Positions 9,941-21,220 of a stretch of 39,575 bases of DNA are shown one piece after another. This DNA is from Chara braunii (taxonomy: Eukaryota > Streptophyta > Charophyceae > Charales > Characeae): assembly GCA_003427395.1 (NCBI GenBank), contig BFEA01000471.1, forward strand, positions 1,024,906 through 1,064,480, given 5' to 3'. The notes under the pieces were generated by a model. It was not told where the DNA came from. It was given only the letters and a program-made list of their open reading frames with translations, and ran no database searches. Every line of letters begins with the position of its first letter. Within the stretch, counting starts at the first letter, position 1. The translations under genes were made by a program, and so were the position numbers.

Positions 9941-11076
9941 GCTGGCAACAAATCCGCAGGCTTCACGCTACTTCTATCGAAGGACAAGCAACACGCCTTT
10001 CAGAAGGCAAGTCCCCAACCTTGCTGCAAGACTCAGGCCACTCCCATCAACTGGATGAGCAAAATCGAAATGAGTCCTTCACTGGAACCGTGCCAGATGC
10101 ATGCCATGCAAGTGGACATCCTCCCTCTCTACTTCCCACCTTCCAACGCATCTGGCCGAAATCGCAGTCAGATTCATTCACTTTTCTTAGTGCCCACGCA
10201 AGACAGACACTCGACAGGAACGCTTGCTTCCATCGCGACCCCAACTGCGACAGACAACACAGTGGCCTCCGAGTACGAGCACGACAGTCCAGACAGGACG
10301 GCCCAAGCATACGGATGGCAATCATGGTGACGATGAGTACGACGAACGAGCCCCGACAATAACAAGTAATCATATTCACTTCCCCCCTTCTTTCTCTTTC
10401 CTTCCCTGTTCATTCACTGCCTACCACCGCGACGTGGAACAAACTGAGGGAGATCATCGAGGCGAGGAACATCAATGGCGAAGCTTGCTTGGACGAGCAT
10501 CGAATGGATTATAATGACGCGCGAGCCGACCACCGGGACAATAGTAAATTACCACCGAACAGCAACGCCTATCAGGAGGAACACAGCCACATGTCTCGTT
10601 CCACTACTCACCAAAGTACAAAAATGAGAATGAATCTATCGCCCGAATACGCCCAGGTACGTTCCACTTCCCTTCATACCCCCGCTAGCCTTTTCCCTCG
10701 ACCCGACTTTCGGTTCCTCCTACATCACCAATTTGTCGGGGTAAGCGCCCATTCCTTTTCTCCTTCCCGATTTCCCACGCTCTCCCGCAGTACCTGCATC
10801 AGATCGCTAGCGGAACTCCGAAAAGACAATAGACACAACAGCCTTGAGGTCACGTGGTTGAGGGAGGTGATGCACAGGATCACGATCACGGCCGCGAATT
10901 GAACGCACGGGGCAGCAACATCGAGGCGAGCACGAACGTGGTCCGACGAGCACCATGAATACCAGGATGGCTGCCACCTACGAACACTACCAAGTCGGAT
11001 GTCGTTGGGATTGCTGCCAGCTATACAGGGCTGAATCACAATTCATTCACTACTTGTAAAACGTGTGAAATGAGAA

Positions 11077-11106
11077 TGGATCTTCCGCTAAAACACAGGA
11101 AGATTC
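11077..11106 (+). repeat. Dispersed hairpin repeat copy
   Basis: GATCTTCC pairs with GGAAGATTC around GCTAAAACACA. It is preceded by TTGTAAAACG, the same flank as the copy at 38313. Relative to the 13068 copy, both arms carry compensating changes (TTT/AAA to TTC/GAA). Confidence 0.6.
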
Positions 11107-12028
11107 ACCACATTTTTATACTTCAAAAGAAAGCTTCAGTACTGGGCGCAACTTTTAGTACTGACCCCGGCCAAACCACTGATCTATAGGCAATTCTAAC
11201 ACTGCCATCGTGTTCGCAACATCCCGAAACCCCCGGATAGCATCTTGGTTTGTCCAAATCGGTCAAGAAATGACCGAGGAACAACAACTTCCACCTCGCT
11301 TTCCTTCTTCACTGCCTTTCTCAACTCCCTTCGCGCAATCTATTCCTTCTCTAACTCTTCCTTTACTAACTCCCGCCTTATTCTGACCGCAGATTCGGGC
11401 TCGCCAACCCTCAAAACCCCCACGTAGACTCCCTCTTTGCCTAGTTCTATCACAATTCGGGCGAGTTGTCCATATTTCCCTCCGCCATCTCCGTTCCTTC
11501 CCCGCCGCGTTCTTGCTAATGCATTTGGCCTGCGTCCTGACCAGGTTCACTCGAAACTTATCAGCAGAGCAAGCATTCGTTGCTACAGGCGGGAGGACGA
11601 CCGCCAGCGGGGAGATAACGGTTGGGAGCGGCAACATAATCGCCACAAATCAGCAGCGCGGTCACTACGAGCACGGCCTTCTCTTCTATGTATGTGAGCT
11701 CGAAGATGGGCACGACGCCAAGTAGCATCGAGTATGATGATCATGATCACGAGGAACAGGGTGCTCGCCATCCGCAGCAGTGTGACCACCACGAGGAACA
11801 CGATCAGTAGCGGGTTCCCCTCTACTTCTTCTTCTTCCTTCGTCAACTCCCTGTGCTCTTCCCCCTCTTCATTCCGTTCTCCACCTCGCACCTCGGTAGC
11901 TCTAGCGCTTTTGACAGCCTCACGTGGAACTGGACGGAGTCAACCTGTTTCAGCCCGTTCGGCCGCTCTAAATAGTGGGGAAAGGCCAGTCGGCTGTTTA
12001 CATGTGCAGAGCCTTGCCAACCTTCTTT

Positions 12029-12210
12029 GTATCATTCCAATTTTAACTGATGTCCCGAAGGACCACGGCACGGGTCCTCGCTTGCAGATACCATTATTGA
12101 ACTGACCAACCCTAGGTAATTCATGACTGCAATGTTCCACTCACTCGCTTCTAGTGAAGCTTGAACTCAGGGCTGTATTTCAACAGTTTATGGTTGCACC
12201 AACTGAGTTA
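12029..12210 (-). mobile_element. tRNA-like SINE head (minus) with hairpin relic
   Basis: On the minus strand an A-box-like TAACTCAGTTGG (12210-12199) and a B-box-like GAGTTCAAGCTTC (12168-12156) are spaced as in a tRNA, with an anticodon-stem-like CTGT...ACAG between them. About 110 bp further on lies a degenerate copy of the dispersed hairpin (12056-12029), next to AACCTTCTTTGTATC, the same flank as the copies near 947 and 1151. This hints that the hairpin family may be the body of a tRNA-headed SINE. No poly(A) tail was seen. Confidence 0.4.
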
Positions 12211-13067
12211 GGCCCTTTCTGCCTGGCCAGCCCTGGTACCAGGCGCAGGGGTCACACCAGTCCCCCTCCCGCAGTGCATGGTCTCACAGCTGCGCAGTAA
12301 GGCTGTTCCACAGCTCCGGCTATCCCGAGGGAAAACCTATGACGGAACCCGCTACTCGACGGCCTGGTCCGACGGACGATTTGCTGTGGGCCTTCACCGC
12401 AGTGGGCCTTCACTGCAGTGCCCCTGGCCCCATTTGTGCTCATGCCTCGTTCACCACCTGCCAGGCCCCAATGAGCATGGTTCAGGTCATACTGCTGTAC
12501 CTGTTCAGATGGGACAAGGCCCTGGCCGCCTGCAGCAATGGCAATTTGGTACTTTGCTGGTTATGCGGCTCTGTCAGATTTGTGCAAGAACTCCTCGTGA
12601 ACGGATTTTCACCAATTCTCGGAGAAAATAAAAAAAAATAACAAAAGTAGGAAAATAAACAAAATAAATAGGGCATTTCCCTTGCCCTGCGGCGACCCAC
12701 GCCGCTGACAAATGGGCACACAAATGGTACCTCTGGGACTTCAACAAAATCTGTACTTCCGGTCCTACCCCTCACGGTCCTCTCCTAGTTCTAACCAAAA
12801 ATCATTTTTTTGCCGGCGGAAACGCCGACTCTATAGTATCACAATAAAAATCATCACGCTCGCCTCAAAACTGCACGCTCACATACTCTCTACTTCCAGT
12901 CAACCATTCAGTCAGCGTGAACAAAAAAGCAACCGTGACTTCGCACGGTATACTCAAATTTTGAACAAAACTTATTTTCTGTCACTTGCAAAAACCAGGG
13001 CGGATACCCTTGTAAGGGTATTCGTGCCGACATCGCTCCACTACTCTTGACTGTGCAAAACGAGAGT

Positions 13068-13096
13068 GAATCTTTTCCTAGAACATGGAAAGATAC
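13068..13096 (+). repeat. Dispersed hairpin repeat copy
   Basis: GAATCTTT pairs with AAAGATAC (one mismatch) around TCCTAGAACATGG. The loop is almost identical to that at 38313 (GGCTAGAACATGG), and the flanks GTGCAAAACGAG and ACAGCCAT also match, so these two are close relatives. Confidence 0.65.
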
Positions 13097-13099
13097 ACA

Positions 13100-14290
13100 G
13101 CCATGACTTTTGTCTTGTCGAGAGTAGTGGAGCGGGCCCCCATTTCTCGAGTTACGTGTCAGTGTCCGGTGGCCACTTTTCCGAACTTGACGCCGCCATC
13201 CGTGCCCTGCTGAAAGGCAGTTCGTTTTTCTTTTTCTCTTTGCCCTGTCTTTTTTTTTTTTTTCGGCCATTTGTGTCTTTTTTTTTGTTGTGCTGGTCGT
13301 TCGTTTCTGTTTTCGAAACGGCCGACCACCAGCGCCTGTCCGAGGCTCTACCAAGCCTCCACCAGGCCTGCCAAGACCTTCCATGAATTCAGGAGATCAA
13401 TTTTTTTTTTGCCTGGGTGGGGTACTGGTGGCTTAAAGTGAAACTCCCACGAAACTTCAAAATCCACAAAGCTCTGTCACTCGCTGGTACAGTGATGTCA
13501 ATCAGAGTTCAACGCAAGTCTTCATTTGATACAGACTCTGCCCACAACAGGATGCCTCCCATGTCCCCAAGGACTCCAGTCAGCCACAGCACGTCTGTGT
13601 GCTGACGTGGTGATCCCACGTCAACACTACTGCTCTCTTTCACTCACAGTGTAGCACGCATAGACGTACACAACGGCGCACACGCATGCACTTCACACAC
13701 ACTGCTATGGCATACAAACAGTTCTCCTTGCACAGCAGCTATTGCTGGCTCTTCTCCTTCATTCGGTAGGTCAAATAGGGCTGTCCCTCTTGTTCACAAA
13801 TGTCCTCCAGCTTCAACACCCCAGAATGACGATTCAGCTTCCACACAAGAGTTTCGTTACATGGCCGGGTACTGGTACCATTCTGGCCTGGCCTGGGTTG
13901 TGTCGTGCAACCTGCTGAATGCCCTATCCCTGTTGACACCCTATGAAACGTACTAAGGGCTTTGTTATGAGTTCATGCAGGTGCAGGTCATGGAATCAAG
14001 AGGCACAAATGTCTAATCTGCAGAGAACTTCATCCGGTAAGGTTCGAGGTTCAAATCTCTGCAAGCTCGGTCAACTGGAAATGCACAGGTAAGGGTCTGC
14101 GATGGAATCCCAGCAGGCAAACGAACGTGAACCCTTTCAATAAACAAACAACCAACGAAACATATCCAACGACGAAAGGAGAATGGCTCGCTAGTATGAG
14201 CCTGCTCCTAGCCGTTCAAATCTGCCAGGACAGAGAGCTATCAAGACTGGAGTGTGTGTAGTTAAGCAGGAAGTGGCCAAACAAACGTCT
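13100..14290. other. No gene recognised apart from a possible SINE head
   Basis: The stretch holds T-rich runs (13225-13290) and short open frames without recognisable domains. A possible SINE head at 13991-14058 is listed separately. Confidence 0.35.
13991..14058 (+). mobile_element. Possible tRNA-like SINE head
   Basis: A good B box, GGTTCAAATCT (14048-14058), is flanked by GAG/CTC, with GCAGAG and CTCTGC close by. An A-box-like TGGAATCAAGAGG lies 45 bp upstream. The A box needs a one-base insertion to fit, so the call is weak. Confidence 0.3.
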
Positions 14291-16970
14291 GCCTAATAGA
14301 AGCACACTTGCAAGCTGTAGAATAGGGATGACAAAGGGGGGAAAGTAGTGAGTCTGAACTTGGCAACTGAGGGGACGAGCACGATAGGGATGAAATGGGT
14401 GAAGACAAGGACGAGCCCAGCAAGAATTCTAAACACACCAATTTGCATGGCCATGTACATTAACCATGCGCACAAAACGCTCCCCAAAAAATGACAAGTG
14501 GATTTCAGGCCAGGACAAAAGAACAATGGGCATCACAGGTAAAGATGTGTTCCTTATAGCAGAGGCGTGCACAATCAGGACACTGGGGGAAGCCCTCTGC
14601 ATATGTGCCAACATAGTGATCCTGGCAGGCAAAATGGAGAACAAAGCCAGGTGTAACAGCATCTGTGACCGTGCAGAGGAGAGGTTGCAAAGTGTTGGCA
14701 CGCTGCCCCGATCTGGGACACGGGTAGAAAAAGTGATTCTGCAGAGGAGGAGATCGAAAAGACTTGACAAACTGCCCCGTTCCAGCACAGGGGTAGACAA
14801 TAAAAGATTGTGCAAACGGTTTGCCAAGGCAAGAGAACAGTATCAATGCAGAAGAAATTGTCGACATGAACCATGACATGGACCGTTGTCATTGTCCTAC
14901 AGTTTCCAGTGATCAGAGGCATGACCGATGGCCATGAAGCGGCCAGGTCCCTGTACAGGGAGGGCAAAGTTGTCAGATGACCGATCCAAGCACTCACCTG
15001 GAGGTATTGATTGCAAGCAAATGTGAGACAAAGGGAAGGAAAATTAGCCACAGAGAATGGGCAAAACAAAACAAGGATGGCACCCTCTTTTCATTCTCTC
15101 ACTTTTCTCTTCTGTTCAGTTTTTGCTCTCTTCTGTTCAGTTTTTGCTCTCTTCTTTCTTTGCTCTCTTACGTTTCCGTTGCGTATTTGTTCTTCTTTGC
15201 ACTCCTTTTTTTGCCTTTCGTATGAATACAATGTTCCCCCACCTGCATGGCTTCGCACAAAATGCCCATACACCCATCTGCTATAGGGGGGCTCAGAACA
15301 AACTTGGTAGCAAAGAGGGCAGGAACAACACATGGTGTGGGCAATGACAGGGCGAGCCATAGTCAGAGCCCTTGTTGCAGCAGTTGCCGCAATGGTTGGC
15401 ACAAACTATCATGCCTCAAAAGCAGGCCTCACGATTGGCATGCCAGATGCAGGAAAGGACAACAGTGTAACGCCCTCTGTGGCAAATTGAACATGCTTTG
15501 TCACGATGCAGGCGAGCATACAGTGAAGAAAGGTGGGACAGTCTGCTACGTGCACATTGCTGCACAGGCCAGCCCATCATAGTGGTTTGAGCAAAGCCTA
15601 TGGCCTTGAGGGCCAAGAATCACACTACACCTGTCTCCTGACCGAAGAGGACGTCATAGGAGGCAAACGCAGCTCCATTTTGTGAAGAGAGCAAGTGGAT
15701 CATAATGTAAAACAGTGAGCAGCTACTGCAAAGAAATCAGCATCAGTCATGGCTTCATCCATAACGCCATCGCTCCACAGCTCTCAGCGTTCAGGAGTGT
15801 AAACCGGAGCATTGTCGGTGGCAAGGTCTACCACCAGGTTTGTGAACGACACAGGCAAAGGATGTGAAGCCGTTCCTCCAGGTTTTACACTTGAGAGCAT
15901 GCTGCATCTCAGGTTGGCATTGTGCCATTGCAGTCTGGAGGCCCTCAACAATAGCGCCTCCTGTCCTAGTGTAACTAGTATCTGCTGGCAGTGGATGATT
16001 TTCCACATCCTATTAGACGGATTTTAAGAATCCAATTGCAGTGAATTGACCAAAAATGACACAGCATACGACTCACAACAGCAGGCTTGGAAACATGCCA
16101 AAGACAGCACAGAGATTAGGACCCGGTGGAGAGATGGTCAATGGAAGGCCCAAAATTCGGGTTTTTTCACCGCATCACCACAAGCAATGTCGTCAAAAAT
16201 TTCATGAATTAACAATGCAGGCTCCTAATACAAACATCAAATAAACAAACAGGCAAAAAAAACACGAAAAAACAAAAACTCTATTCGGAGTAGCTTTTGG
16301 AGTTCGTCCATTTTTTTCCCGAATTCGGTGTTTTTGCCAACTTTTTCGTTACTGGTCCAAATACGTCGAAACTGAACAAAGATATACCCTAAAGCGCATA
16401 CATATCACACACACACACAAAAAAAAAAAATAAAAAAAAAATCGGAAATATCATTCAAATATGGTAGGTTGGGTGAAAATTCGCCGAAAATGACACCACC
16501 TATTAACCATTAGTGCCGGTGAGCAGTGGATGATTATCCGGATGGTCCGATCTACCAAATTTGCATTTAAGAGCCACCAATTGCAGAGCGAATGACAAAA
16601 TGCCACAACACAAGCGTAGCAACAGCAGGCCTGTCTACACGAGTCCATAGAAACGAGCACACAGAGATGAGGAGGACACTATGCGTAGTCAGTTATCGAC
16701 ATGATCTTCATGGTCAGCCACGTACAGCCATAGAGACACTCCAAACAGTGAGGCCCTGTCCCATTACTGTGATTGAAGCATCCACTTGTAGCTGTGCATC
16801 AAGCAGTGAACTTTCCGCAGGGGGGGGAAGGAGGCATGATGGGCAAGGGCGTAAGGGGAGCTTTCGCAACCCATGGTTCCCACATGGGTGAAGGGCACCG
16901 CGGCCAAAGAAGCAGTATTCATCCTTTTTGACACGCAACCCCACACAATTAAACCAGCAGTTCACAACAC
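14290..16970 (-). pseudogene. Possible decayed Cys/His-rich coding region
   Basis: Several unrelated-frame minus-strand segments carry paired cysteines and histidines: FPQCPDCARLC...CDAHC (about 14610-14510), CSICHRGRY (about 15510), VCANHCGNCCNKG (about 15415-15350) and CFFGRGALHPCGNHG...CPSC (about 16915-16835). Spacing resembles zinc-binding protein rather than random sequence, but frames shift between segments and no family can be named. A diverged duplication (about 15980-16090 versus 16525-16635) shares GCAGTGGATGATT and CCAATTGCAG. This may be an old transposase or other zinc-finger gene, or chance. Confidence 0.25.
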
Positions 16971-16979
16971 GGGCCTAAA

Positions 16980-17946
16980 TTGAGCTCGTAAGAGCCTTTC
17001 TATTCAGGCGTGGGCAGGTAGTGAAGGCGGAGGGCCACAATTGAAAGTCCCAGTTGGAGGCTAACGCGCCTGTTGGAAGATAGATTCATCAACTTAGGCT
17101 GGTGTGAACTGGTGTTTGAGTAGCATCATCTGTGTGGTACAAAGGGGGGGATGGGGTGGGCAGTGCAAGTGGCAACGAACACGCATGCCTGCAGGGGTGG
17201 CTGTAACGACTCGTCAATGGACAGGTTGCATTCGCTGCCGATTTTCATCAAGGGGGCACGCTCACTATCGGGCTTGAACCGACAGCCTGTAGGAACAGAT
17301 GAAAGAGAAGAAGACGGTGCAACTGAGGGGGAGGGGAGGGGGGGGGGGGGGNGGGGGGGTATCATGAGAGATAAACAGGGCATCCCCGGGGTGTAAAGGA
17401 AAGGGATGGCGAAGAAGATTGTAATGGTGAGTATGCCCATGTGGACGGGGTTACGATATAGACAGGCAGTTTGCAGTCAAGGAGTTGGAAAGATGCCAAA
17501 GAGACGGGAAAGGAGCAGGGAAGCGGAGGAGAGGATGGCCGGGGAAAAGGACCAAGGGGGGATCGAAACTGGAGGAGAAAGGATAGCAGTCCACCCTGCA
17601 AGGCGCCATCTGCTAAGTAAAGTTGTTTTTTTTTCTGCTTTCCTCTTTACAGTAGGAGGTTGTTTGCGACGACAGACAGGATATGTTGAATACCCTGAGA
17701 GTACGAAAGTCTCAGACTGTGAACATGGGGTCGATTGTGGCACATACGTGCACTTTTCGAGTTAATGTTCTGCTACCGAGCTGCAAACAAGCATTTTTTT
17801 CCCATACACCAATCAGTTTAGTTAGACAGATGTATGCAAAGCAATGGTAACTGAGGGTGAGTCGTCATCGCATGATTGGCACTTGTGGATCTGCAACAGT
17901 TCTGCCTGAACGATCAAAACATTGAGGTGATTGAGAAAAAGGTTAC
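16980..17946 (-). other. Start of the intron after flippase exon 1
   Basis: This stretch lies immediately downstream, in gene sense, of the exon-1 splice donor. It contains no recognisable flippase exon. A long G run with one undetermined base lies at about 17338-17359, which is C-rich in gene sense. Nothing else was recognised. Confidence 0.45.
17945..17946 (-). other. Splice donor of flippase exon 1
   Basis: Minus-strand reading is CATCACAG|GTAACC. The frame meets TAA at 17945-17943, inside the proposed intron, exactly as expected if the exon ends at 17947. Protein similarity to plant flippases also stops close to this point, which supports splicing rather than termination. Confidence 0.75.
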
Positions 17947-20168
17947 CTGTGATGCTGGTCCGCGGGGGGCGTTTCTCCTGCATCTTCCATCGGCTCGATG
18001 ATGTGCACCCCCGATGGTGTTCTCTTCACGAAGACAAAGCCAAACTGCTGCGCGGCAATTACAAAAGCGGCTTCGTCCGGAGATTCTGCTTCATACTTGA
18101 GCTCGCCTGAGCTGTCATCTACTTCCGGTACCACGGTGTGACATACGGATAAGATGCGGAAAAACATTCTTATCTGCTCCCGATTGCTCTGTTTCATCCA
18201 GTTTCCTTTCAGCAACCTCTCATCCTTGAAGTTGAACCCTTTCACGCGATGTTTGTCTTTCTTCTTCTTCTCGGCGCCAGCCAATTTCTTCTTAAATGGC
18301 CTTGACAACGAGGATGAGAAGGACATGGATGAGGAGTTCGACTGATGAAAATGCTTCTTCGCCACTGCCCAGCCACTAATCCCCTTCCTCTTCTTCTTCT
18401 TCTTTCCGCCATCGCGAAGCCCGCCTCGAGAACGATCGTCCTCGTCCGTCTCCTCAACGCTGGTCATTATCGTCGAACTCGTTGTCATCCAGTCACCAGT
18501 TCCTCCCTCAGAGCTCCGAGCGCTGTGGGGCTCCATCTTCCCTGTGCGGCCAATCACCCCACCCAATCCGCCAGAGATCTCGGAGTCTGTATCTCCGGAC
18601 ACCTCGATCCACTGCTGCTGTTGTTGCTGAGACTTCTGCAGCAACAACGCCCCTTCCAGTCCTGTTCCTCCGCCGCTTGCTTCCATAACATCTTCTCCCT
18701 CTTCTTCCACCTTAAGGAGTTTTCCCAGCCGCTTGGCGGTCGCCCTTTCTACTTCGGTCACCCCTCTTCCATACGATACTCCAGCGATCGAACACTTCAA
18801 AAATTCCATGACATTACACGTCAGCGTCCCCGTCTTATCCGAAAGAACAGTCTCCACCTGTCCAAGCTCTTCATTCAGATTGGATGTCCTGGCACGCGCC
18901 CACGTGCTCGTGTCTTCGTGATACATTCTTATGTCTTGATTGATGAACATAGCTTGAACCATCTTCACCATCTCGATGGAAACGTAGAGCGAGATGGGAA
19001 TTAGGTAGCCGTAGAGTATAAGACTCGTGACAAGCAACGCCAGGCCAGATTGTGTAGGCTTCTGCGTGTTAAAAGTGACCGTCTCCATCTCCCCCGGGGC
19101 AAGGTACCAAAATGCCGGGACCAAGGTATCTAGCCAAACACCATACACCAAGCCAGAGATGATCGAGATCACAAGAAGAGTGCAGAAAAGGACGATGATC
19201 ACATAGTCCATCTGTTTCTCCAGTCGGGATCGCTTTGATGGTGGCTCGGTAGCGTTCTGCATAACCTTCGTGTCATGGCCGGTAAATACGACCACACCAT
19301 ACACCCAAGACGTGTTTCTCAGCTTCGAATCTCTGAGCAAGAGATTGGCTGGTCCTAGTGAAAACACCCTTCCCCCTCCTGCTACTCCTACTCCTACTCC
19401 TCCTCCTCCTCCTCCTCCTCCCAAACCTAATCCTCCTCCTCCTATTCCAGTGCTAAGATCCAGGTTTGCCACAAAGGTGTAGAGGGAGGGATTGGGCTGT
19501 TCACACTGGATTGTAGCCTGCCAGTCCCGGAAAACCTCCGGCGTGTTCAGATGAATCGTCTCCTGGATTGCCTTCTTCGGCTTGAGATTTGTCTCTCCGT
19601 CCAGGTTCATTGTTTCCACATAGCACATCGCTTCGTTGTTGCTGGATGAGAGCATCAGGAGGTCCGCGGGGAAAAAGGCATTCTTCTCCACCATGACCAC
19701 ATCCCCTACCCTCAGGTCGCGCCATCTCCTTGCTTCGAATACTCCCCCGCCTACGTGCGCCTTCACTTTCCGTGCGTTCACCTGCGCGTCCAGCTGGAAC
19801 CTCCGGAAATCCTCCAACCATTCCTTGGCGATCGACACACCCACCACTAGCACCAAGGGCCCGATCAGGGTCACGGGGTTGAAAGGCGTCACGTCAGGAA
19901 TCAGCGAGAGTGCCGCTTGAGCCAAGAAGAACACGTTTGCCAACCGTCTAAACTGCTCAAAGAGAGCTTTTGGCAGAAATGTAAACATATTATACTTTGT
20001 CGTAGAGATGGCATTGCTAGCGTACCCAAACTTCTGAACATTCCAAGTGGCATTATTACAACGGACCTGCCGATTAAATCCCTCGCGTCCAATGATAGAT
20101 GTATCCGCCTTAGTCCGCGGTCTCACGCAAAGAGTAACCGACTTTACCGCTCTCGTCACCTTCCCCAT
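17947..20168 (-). CDS. P4-type ATPase (phospholipid flippase), first coding exon, partial
   Basis: This encodes the N-terminal 740 residues of an aminophospholipid flippase, which moves lipids to the cytosolic leaflet of membranes using ATP. Residues are numbered from ATG 20168. TM1-TM2 are at about 75-116; the actuator domain has the dephosphorylation loop DGET (190-193); TM3 is at about 322-344; TM4 carries PISL (391-394); the phosphorylation motif DKTGT is at 444-448. The N-domain begins KGFNFKDERLL (643-653) and ESPDEAAF (695). These strings fit the plant ALA4-ALA12 group. Two insertions are unusual: a Gly-rich tract (about 241-266, from a CCT repeat) and a long polar Gln/Ser/Lys-rich segment (about 488-640). 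The frame opens at GTG 20204, but ATG 20168 is chosen because an in-frame TGA lies upstream with no other ATG between. The remaining N-domain, P-domain end and TM5-TM10 are not recognisable in the window. Confidence 0.9.
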
Positions 20169-20370
20169 CCTAACCCTCTCCTCTCCCCCGCCCCACAATC
20201 CCACGCAGCTATTTCCTCTCTTCTCTATTGACCTCCTTCCTCATCCCTCCTTCCTCTTCCTTCCTTCCTTCTCCCTTTCCTTCCCTTGCTCTCCTTCTCT
20301 TTCTTCCTCCCGCTCTCCTTCCCCTTCCCCCTTTGACCTTCCCCTTAGGACGTGACTAACCTTTCCCCTN

Positions 20371-20419
<49 letters not shown>

Positions 20420-20470
20420 CACACACACGCGCGCGCGCGCGCTAGATCTCGATCTCGATCTCCGCACCCA
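20169..20470 (-). promoter_or_regulatory. 5' flank or UTR of the flippase with compound microsatellite
   Basis: Upstream of the ATG the gene-sense strand is purine rich (AGG/GAA words), then (AG)n of about 23 units (20416-20371, beside an undetermined base at 20370). Beyond that is an alternating TG/CG tract (20442-20418) and three GATCTC/GAGATC repeats (20447-20461). (GA)n tracts are common in plant promoters and 5' leaders, and alternating CG/TG can adopt Z-DNA. No TATA box or transcription start could be fixed. Confidence 0.5.
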
Positions 20471-21220
20471 TGGCGAGGAGCGAAGAGACGGAAGAAAACG
20501 GAGGAAAAAGACACAGAGGGAAAAGCAAATGCGATCCGAGGCAGAAGAGGAGAAACAAATGTAGCCCAGTTGGAACCAAAAACACGACAATTGTCTCCTC
20601 TCCCCCTTGGGACAGGCCCTTCTCTCGCCAGGCCCTGAGCAAGAGCAAACACGTTACACGACGCCCGCGCTGGCGACGTTCATTCGCTGCGACGCCCTGA
20701 ATACCGGCAGCCAGGCAGGCGGGCGTTTGGTTGGATGGGCAGAGAGGCAAGTCCGCGCTGGCGATGTTCAGAGCCAGGGAGCGCAGGCACGAGGGCTAGG
20801 CGTGCCTGCTCCAGCGCAGAGAGGGTTCTCGCAGGACAGAAAATGGCAAATCGGCGGGGTAGATAGGTCGGCCAGCCGGCCAGTTCCCCGCCGAAGGGCA
20901 AGGGATTGCATCCGTGACGAAGGATCTGATCCCACACTACTACTACCAAGTAAAAAGTTAGTGTTTTAGGGGATCCCACCTCTCTCCGCACGAGCAGGGC
21001 GCGGCGGCTGGAGTGGGAGGATGTGAAATCCTGTGATGTCGTGGCAGTTGCGGAGGGTTTGGCGCCGTAGAAAATTGTCCTGTTCTTTTCTCTTTCTTTC
21101 TTCTTTTCTATTTTTAAGTAAGCTACATGCTTCTCTCAGGGCATACTCACACCGATACCTATAATCCCAAATTCCCCCCAAAAAGGGTACAGGACCGGTC
21201 ACACATTTGCCAAAGTCCTA
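20471..21220. other. No gene recognised
   Basis: This GC-rich stretch is upstream of the flippase. A short direct repeat (CGCGCTGGCGA.GTTCA) occurs at about 20666-20682 and 20755-20771. It may contain distal promoter sequence. Open frames lack recognisable domains. Confidence 0.4.

Larger units (their letters stand above)
9941..13067. other. No intact gene; degenerate long-period repeats
   Basis: Blocks of related composition recur near 10230-10340, 10840-11000 and 11590-11830, rich in words such as GAGCACGAC and GATCACGA, interleaved with hairpin-family copies. Some minus-strand translations are strongly hydrophobic (for example LFLVIMIIILDAT near 11740), but no frame is long or conserved enough to call. 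I treat this as decayed repeat sequence. Confidence 0.35.

Noticed and set aside
18345-19004. Plus-strand 219-codon frame
   Set aside because: It lies wholly antisense to the well-supported flippase exon and has no domain.
20169-20204. Flippase start at 20204
   Set aside because: The codon at 20204 is GTG. The first in-frame ATG is 20168 and its context reads like known flippase N-termini.
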